DNA of 8,834 nucleotides from Planctomycetota bacterium (GTDB lineage Bacteria > Planctomycetota > PUPC01 > JABMSA01): NCBI GenBank assembly GCA_013202185.1, contig JABMSA010000225.1:1-8834 (forward strand). Reading direction: 5' to 3'. Shown here one piece after another: positions 6,503 through 8,834 of this stretch. The first letter of the stretch is position 1, and each line of letters begins with the position of its first letter. A program made the translations under genes and the position numbers. The notes beneath the pieces were generated by a model. The model did not search any database, was not told the origin of the DNA, and saw nothing but the letters and a program-made list of their open reading frames with translations.

Positions 6503-6842
6503 ATGCAGAAGAAAGTGATTGTGTGTGCTGTGGCCTTTGCGGCATTTGCCCTGGCAGGGCACTTGACGTGGCGGAGGTCATACCGCGTACCTCGGCAAAC
6601 TCGAAAACTTCGTGGCCCCCACGGCGCAGGTGGAGCTGAGCAAAGGCGTGCTCAACGCCGAAACGCTCAAGGTCATGACGGCGCGGACCCTCGAGTACAG
6701 CTTCAGGCTGGAGTTTGACAAGAAGATGGAAATCGCCGTCGTCACCGGCAGCCGGCAGAAGGATTTCGGCGGCAACGAGATGCTCATGCGAAAGGCAAAG
6801 GAACTCGGCGCTGCGATGGAGCAGTTTCAGCTTGCCAACTGA
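6503..6842 (+). pseudogene. Small secreted protein with a frameshift after the signal peptide
   Basis: The ATG at 6503 has a very good ribosome binding site (AAAGGAG ending at 6494, eight bases away) and starts a clear signal peptide, MQKKVIVCAVAFAAFALAG. In that frame the sequence then degenerates into Arg-rich shadow translation. From about 6567 the coding-like sequence continues one frame later: HTAYLGKLENFVAP, ELSKGVLNAETLKVMTART, YSFRLEFDKKMEIAVVTG, to a TGA at 6840-6842. One surplus base between roughly 6560 and 6600 explains it. Repaired, the product would be about 112 residues: a signal peptide plus a soluble alpha/beta-looking domain, exported and of unknown function. The break could be a true mutation or a sequence error in the run of Gs near 6557. 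I see no slippery site for programmed frameshifting. A GTG at 6612 without a ribosome binding site makes a separate second gene unlikely. Confidence 0.65.
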
Positions 6843-6857
6843 GGCGATACGACAGGC

Positions 6858-6887
6858 GCCCGGCCGCGCGCGATGGCGGGGCCGGGC
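6858..6887. terminator. GC-rich hairpin between convergent genes
   Basis: GCCCGGCC (6858-6865) and GGCCGGGC (6880-6887) form a perfect 8-bp stem with a 14-base loop, midway between the ends of the secreted-protein gene (6842) and rubrerythrin (6919). There is no T-run on either side, so if it terminates, it does so without the classical U-tract. Confidence 0.45.
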
Positions 6888-6918
6888 ACCGATCAAGATC
6901 TTCGCATTCGTGGTGTGA

Positions 6919-7491
6919 TCACCAGTTTTCGGCGAGCAATTCGAAGTGCGCCTGCGGATGCCCACACGCCGCGCATTCGTTGGGCGCCTCGGGGCCTTCG
7001 TGCAGGTAACCGCAGTTGCGGCATCTCCAGACGACCGGGCCGTCCTTCTTGAACACGGCCCCGGCTTCCACGTTGGCCAGCAGGCCCAGGTAGCGCTTCT
7101 CGTGCTGCTTCTCGGCCACGGCGATCGCTTCAAACTGGCCGGCAATCTCGTCGAAGCCCTCCTCACGCGCGACCTTGGCGAAGCCCGGGTACATGTCGGT
7201 CCACTCGTAGTTTTCACCGGCTGCGGCCGCCTTCAGGTTCTGGGCGGTGTTGCCAATTACGCCGGCGGGGAAGGCCGCCTGCACCTCTACCTCGCCGCCC
7301 TCGAGGCGCTTGAAAAGGGCCTTGGCGTGCTCCTTTTCCTGGTTGGCCGTTTCCTCGAAGATCGCGGCGATCTGCACAAAGCTCTCTTTTGTCGCTTGGC
7401 TTGCAGCAAAGGTGTAACGATTGCGCGCCTGCGATTCGCCCGCGAATGCGGTCAGGAGGTTTGTTTCGGTTCTCGAGCCTTTCAAGTTCAT
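6919..7491 (-). CDS. rbr: Rubrerythrin (peroxide-reducing diiron protein)
   Basis: 190 residues, the classical rubrerythrin length. It reduces hydrogen peroxide in the cytoplasm with electrons passed through a rubredoxin domain. The four-helix ferritin-like domain carries all diiron ligands: E19, E52 and H55 (ExxH), E93 and E96, E127 and H130 (ExxH). The C-terminal rubredoxin-like domain binds one iron through C157, C160 (CRNC) and C173, C176 (CAAC) and ends with ELLAENW. AAGGAAA sits upstream of the ATG at 7491. An overlapping frame from 7498 is a shadow. The gene starts 21 bases after the PerR-type regulator, and no promoter is seen between them, so they form an operon and rbr is probably induced by peroxide through its neighbour. 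No key residue is missing. Confidence 0.97.
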   Translation of the reverse strand: MNLKGSRTETNLLTAFAGESQARNRYTFAASQATKESFVQIAAIFEETANQEKEHAKALFKRLEGGEVEVQAAFPAGVIGNTAQNLKAAAAGENYEWTDMYPGFAKVAREEGFDEIAGQFEAIAVAEKQHEKRYLGLLANVEAGAVFKKDGPVVWRCRNCGYLHEGPEAPNECAACGHPQAHFELLAENW

Positions 7492-7512
7492 CGAGCATTT
7501 CCTTTCTTGGTT

Positions 7513-7932
7513 TCAGTCAGTGCCCTGCCCGGTTGCTTCCCGCTTCTTGCAGGCCGGACACACCCCGGCAAATTCCAGGCTGTGCCCCAGAATCTTATAC
7601 TTTGTAACATTGGCGGCCCTCTCCTCGATGCGCGCCGGCGGATCCATAGCCACGTCATCCACACGCCCGCAACGCACGCACCGAACGTGATAATGCACAG
7701 CGGCGTTGGCGTCGAAACGCATCTGCGACCCCCCGGATACGAGCTTTTGAATTGTTCCCGATTCCCACAAGACATCGAGATTGCGGTACACCGTACCCAT
7801 GCTGATTCGCGGAATCCGGCGCCGCACCATCGCGTAGACCTCATCGGCCGACGGATGCGACGTCACTTTCGCCAGTTCCTCGAGGATCACTCTCCGCTGA
7901 CGAGTCATTCTCCGCTGCTGGTGCAATTCCAT
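7513..7932 (-). CDS. perR: Fur-family repressor, PerR type (peroxide sensor)
   Basis: 139 residues: an N-terminal winged helix (1-75) and a C-terminal metal-binding dimerisation domain. The start at 7932 follows GGGAGGAAGAGC; the in-frame ATG at 7965 would lie only a few bases past the -10 box and can be excluded. Every Bacillus subtilis PerR ligand is matched at a constant offset of 11: regulatory-metal residues H26, D74, H80, H82 and D93 (PerR H37, D85, H91, H93, D104), and structural zinc cysteines C85, C88, C125 and C128. H26 and H80 correspond to the histidines oxidised by peroxide in PerR. Asp at position 74 is a PerR-type rather than Fur-type ligand. It is likely a metal-dependent repressor, inactivated by peroxide, controlling itself and the rubrerythrin 21 bases downstream. 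I do not see a close match to the PerR box. Confidence 0.92.
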   Translation of the reverse strand: MELHQQRRMTRQRRVILEELAKVTSHPSADEVYAMVRRRIPRISMGTVYRNLDVLWESGTIQKLVSGGSQMRFDANAAVHYHVRCVRCGRVDDVAMDPPARIEERAANVTKYKILGHSLEFAGVCPACKKREATGQGTD

Positions 7933-7967
7933 GCTCTTCCTCCCGATGGCGATCGCAGCCAACATGA

Positions 7968-7995
7968 ATCATACTCTATAGAGGCTGAGTGTCAA
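7968..7995 (-). promoter_or_regulatory. Promoter of the perR-rbr operon with a palindrome in the spacer
   Basis: On the minus strand, TTGACA (7995-7990, perfect consensus) and TATGAT (7973-7968) have a 16-base spacer. The spacer ends in the perfect 10-bp palindrome CTCTATAGAG (7974-7983), well placed for an operator. The -10 ends 35 bases before the ATG at 7932. Confidence 0.75.
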
Positions 7996-8023
7996 AGGAA
8001 TTCCGTTTCGGATTGAGCGCCGT

Positions 8024-8041
8024 GCCGTCGTGCATGACGGC
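8024..8041. other. Near-perfect 18-bp palindrome upstream of perR
   Basis: GCCGTCGTGCATGACGGC reads almost identically on both strands, with one mismatch pair flanking a TGCA centre. It lies between the perR promoter and the tRNA terminator. It may be a protein-binding site or a hairpin; no function is assigned. Confidence 0.4.
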
Positions 8042-8100
8042 TGTCGGGCGGTTGGGTGAAGCATCAGACGGCAGGACGAGACGATCCCGGCGAAATGAAG

Positions 8101-8141
8101 AGCCCCCGCAAGTCTGCGTATCTTGAAGACCTGCAGGGGCT
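8101..8141 (-). terminator. Terminator-like hairpin after tRNA-Asp
   Basis: A 15-bp stem (8127-8141 with 8101-8115) containing two G-U wobbles, with an 11-base loop, starts eight bases past the tRNA 3' end. The downstream minus-strand sequence CTTCATTTCG is only mildly T-rich. The stem length and position make it the likely end or processing boundary of the tRNA transcript. Confidence 0.65.
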
Positions 8142-8148
8142 GATCTGG

Positions 8149-8225
8149 TGGCGACCCCGATGGGACTCGAACCCACAACATCCAAATCGACAGTCTGGCA
8201 CTCTAGCCAATTGAGCTACGGGGCC
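8149..8225 (-). tRNA. tRNA-Asp (anticodon GUC)
   Basis: 77 bases on the minus strand with an encoded CCA end. The acceptor GGCCCCG pairs with CGGGGTC, including one G-U. The D-arm reads GCTC-AATTGGCTA-GAGT. The anticodon stem is CCAGA/TTTGG with loop CTGTCGA, giving anticodon GTC. The T-arm is GTGGG-TTCGAGT-CCCAT. The discriminator base is G73, an aspartate identity element. The plus-strand frame over it, reading MGLEPTTSKSTVW, is the usual spurious antisense-tRNA translation. It is transcribed from the promoter at 8332-8360, together with the element at 8241-8325. Confidence 0.96.
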
Positions 8226-8240
8226 GTGCAAACAGCCGCG

Positions 8241-8325
8241 AGCGATACCGGAATCGAACCGCCCGCGTGCTTCCTGCTGCGAGGAAACGCCGGCCGGAAA
8301 CCGGAACGCTACAGGGCACCTTACC
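8241..8325 (-). ncRNA. Unidentified structured, tRNA-like element at the start of the tRNA-Asp transcript
   Basis: A strong promoter predicts transcription starting near 8325, about 100 bases before tRNA-Asp. The intervening RNA is highly structured. AGCG..CCGG (8310-8301) can pair with CCGG..CGCT (8251-8241) over a TT/TAT internal loop. Inside lies a hairpin: TTCCT/AGGAA (8286-8282 with 8275-8271) extended by GCG/CGC (8290-8288 with 8267-8265). A T-loop-like TTCGATT (8258-8252) sits in a four-of-five-bp T-stem. The 3' half thus resembles a tRNA, but the anticodon-type loop has eight bases, no normal D-loop is seen and the acceptor pairs poorly. It could be a decayed tRNA gene, a processed leader or an unknown small RNA. 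Confidence 0.4.
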
Positions 8326-8331
8326 GCCTGC

Positions 8332-8360
8332 ATTATATCACAGCGTCACGTCACTTGCAA
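8332..8360 (-). promoter_or_regulatory. Strong extended -10 promoter for the tRNA-Asp transcript
   Basis: On the minus strand, TTGCAA (8360-8355) and a perfect TATAAT (8337-8332) have a 17-base spacer. TG one base before the -10 gives TGaTATAAT. Further upstream, GCCAATATTATCGGC (8381-8395) is an imperfect AT-centred dyad that could bind an activator. Apart from these sites I see nothing in 8361-8479. Confidence 0.75.
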
Positions 8361-8479
8361 GCAGTTTCCTGAAGTCGTACGCCAATATTATCGGCATCAG
8401 CCGCAGCGGATTCGGCAATTACCGGGCCGCGGAGCAGCCCCGTGCAGGCGCACAAGGGCCGGCCACAATTACGCGCCGT

Positions 8480-8690
8480 TTACTCGCAATCCAGAATCCT
8501 TGCGATGTTGCCGCCGAGGATCATGCCGCGTTCTTCTGGATCGGGGAACGCTCGCTCCAGTATGTAAGAGAAGTTTCCGTAGAGATTTCTCTGCGAGCGG
8601 GCGAAGTGATCGGAGCCGAAGATTATCTTGTCGACCCCCAGCATCGCCGATCTCCGCGTCGTCCATCATCCCGATCAGCTCTTCGCCCGG
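8480..8690 (-). pseudogene. Amidohydrolase C-terminal fragment, truncated and frameshifted
   Basis: The minus strand from 8644 to a TAA at 8482-8480 encodes 54 residues starting MLGVDKIIFGSDHFARSQRN and continuing through ERAFPDPEERGMILGGNIARIL. This is the typical end of TIM-barrel metal-dependent hydrolases (amidohydrolase-2 type): GADKIIFGSD with the catalytic Asp, then a helix and (I/L)xGxNAxRLL. Just upstream, EELIGMMDDAEIG (8684-8646) fits the same domain but lies one frame away, so there is a single-base break near 8645-8654. Above about 8690 the similarity stops and the palindrome at 8710-8734 begins. A complete gene would need roughly 200-250 more residues, which are absent. No start or ribosome binding site is convincing. 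Confidence 0.7.
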
Positions 8691-8709
8691 GAGGGACGCC
8701 TTATTGTTA

Positions 8710-8734
8710 GCCCAGGGCGGCGGGAGCCCTGGGC
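8710..8734. repeat. REP-like palindrome next to the broken amidohydrolase
   Basis: GCCCAGGGC (8710-8718) and GCCCTGGGC (8726-8734) form a perfect 9-bp stem with a 7-base GC-rich loop. Short, GC-rich, intergenic palindromes of this kind occur as dispersed families in many bacterial genomes. Only one copy is in the window, so dispersal is not shown. Confidence 0.55.
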
Positions 8735-8799
8735 AACTGATGCACAATAATGATTGAGCCCCGTAGCGGCGACTCTCGCAGATCGATGGGGAAGATTGA

Positions 8800-8827
8800 T
8801 AGCAGAATCATTTGTAGCAGAATCATT
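8800..8827 (+). repeat. Direct repeat pair TAGCAGAATCATT, period 15
   Basis: TAGCAGAATCATT occurs at 8800-8812 and exactly again at 8815-8827, separated by TG and followed by AGGGGAT at the window edge. It may be the start of a longer tandem array. Apart from the repeats I see nothing coding in 8735-8834. Confidence 0.6.
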
Positions 8828-8834
8828 AGGGGAT

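Noticed and set aside
6560..6575. Programmed +1 frameshift of the prfB type
   Set aside because: The frame reads CAC TTG ACG rather than CTT TGA, and no Shine-Dalgarno-like element sits at the required distance.
6612..6842. Separate gene starting at GTG 6612
   Set aside because: There is no ribosome binding site, and the sequence immediately before it in that frame (AYLGKLENF) already looks coding, so it is the second part of the frameshifted gene.
6946..8016. 356-residue plus-strand frame opposite rubrerythrin and perR
   Set aside because: It runs antisense through two well-supported genes and their promoter, and is open only because of high GC content.
8241..8325. Bacterial SRP (4.5S) RNA, suggested by AGCAGGAAGC on the minus strand
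   Set aside because: The conserved GGTCAGGTCCGGAAGGAAGC loop region is absent; only a short GGAAGC stretch matches by chance.
8148..8372. 74-residue plus-strand frame beginning MATPMGLEPTTSKS
   Set aside because: This is the familiar spurious translation of the antisense of a tRNA gene.
8700..8834. CRISPR array at the right edge
   Set aside because: The repeats are only 13 bases with a 2-base gap, so there are no spacers, and no cas genes are present.

Overview
The window is a GC-rich bacterial chromosomal segment with good sigma70-type promoters, mostly ordinary metabolism and stress genes, and several decayed genes. The best taxonomic clue is the prepilin-like protein at 5461-6198. It combines an AFTLIELLVVIAIIAILAG pilin leader with an H-x9-DG motif near its C-terminus, a pairing that is greatly expanded in Planctomycetes, Lentisphaerae, Verrucomicrobia and related uncultured phyla. 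The exact lineage cannot be fixed from the sequence alone.

Layout, left to right. (1) 1-427, minus strand: the N-terminal part of an unrecognised protein that runs off the edge. (2) 656-1669, plus: a zinc-type medium-chain dehydrogenase with its own extended -10 promoter. (3) 1771-1959, plus: a 62-residue, very basic small protein with its own promoter and a strong ribosome binding site. (4) 5027-2043, minus: a two-gene unit, an orphan DNA methyltransferase with a central four-cysteine zinc knuckle followed 6 bases later by an MFS transporter, driven from a promoter at 5060-5088. (5) 5028-5460: a gene-poor gap holding an apparent ammonium-transporter remnant, a hairpin and a near-perfect intrinsic terminator. 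(6) 6198-5461, minus: the prepilin-like gene, with a strong promoter and an mRNA that should begin with a hairpin. (7) 6503-6842, plus: a small secreted protein whose frame is broken by one base. (8) 7932-6919, minus: a Fur/PerR-family regulator followed by rubrerythrin, a classic peroxide-stress operon. (9) 8337-8101, minus: a strong promoter, an unidentified structured tRNA-like element, tRNA-Asp(GUC) and a terminator hairpin. (10) 8480-8834: a truncated, frameshifted amidohydrolase C-terminus abutting a REP-like palindrome and a pair of direct repeats.

The clearest functional unit is perR-rbr. The regulator keeps every residue position of the Bacillus PerR metal site with no gaps, and it sits directly upstream of a peroxide-reducing rubrerythrin. 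Five strong promoters can be read by eye, with 16-17 base spacers, and they set several gene starts. The right-hand 500 bases and the 5.0-5.5 kb gap look like decaying, repeat-associated DNA. I do not see a convincing new multi-gene defence or biosynthetic system. The items most worth following are the structured RNA upstream of tRNA-Asp, the methyltransferase-transporter pair, and the 62-residue basic protein.
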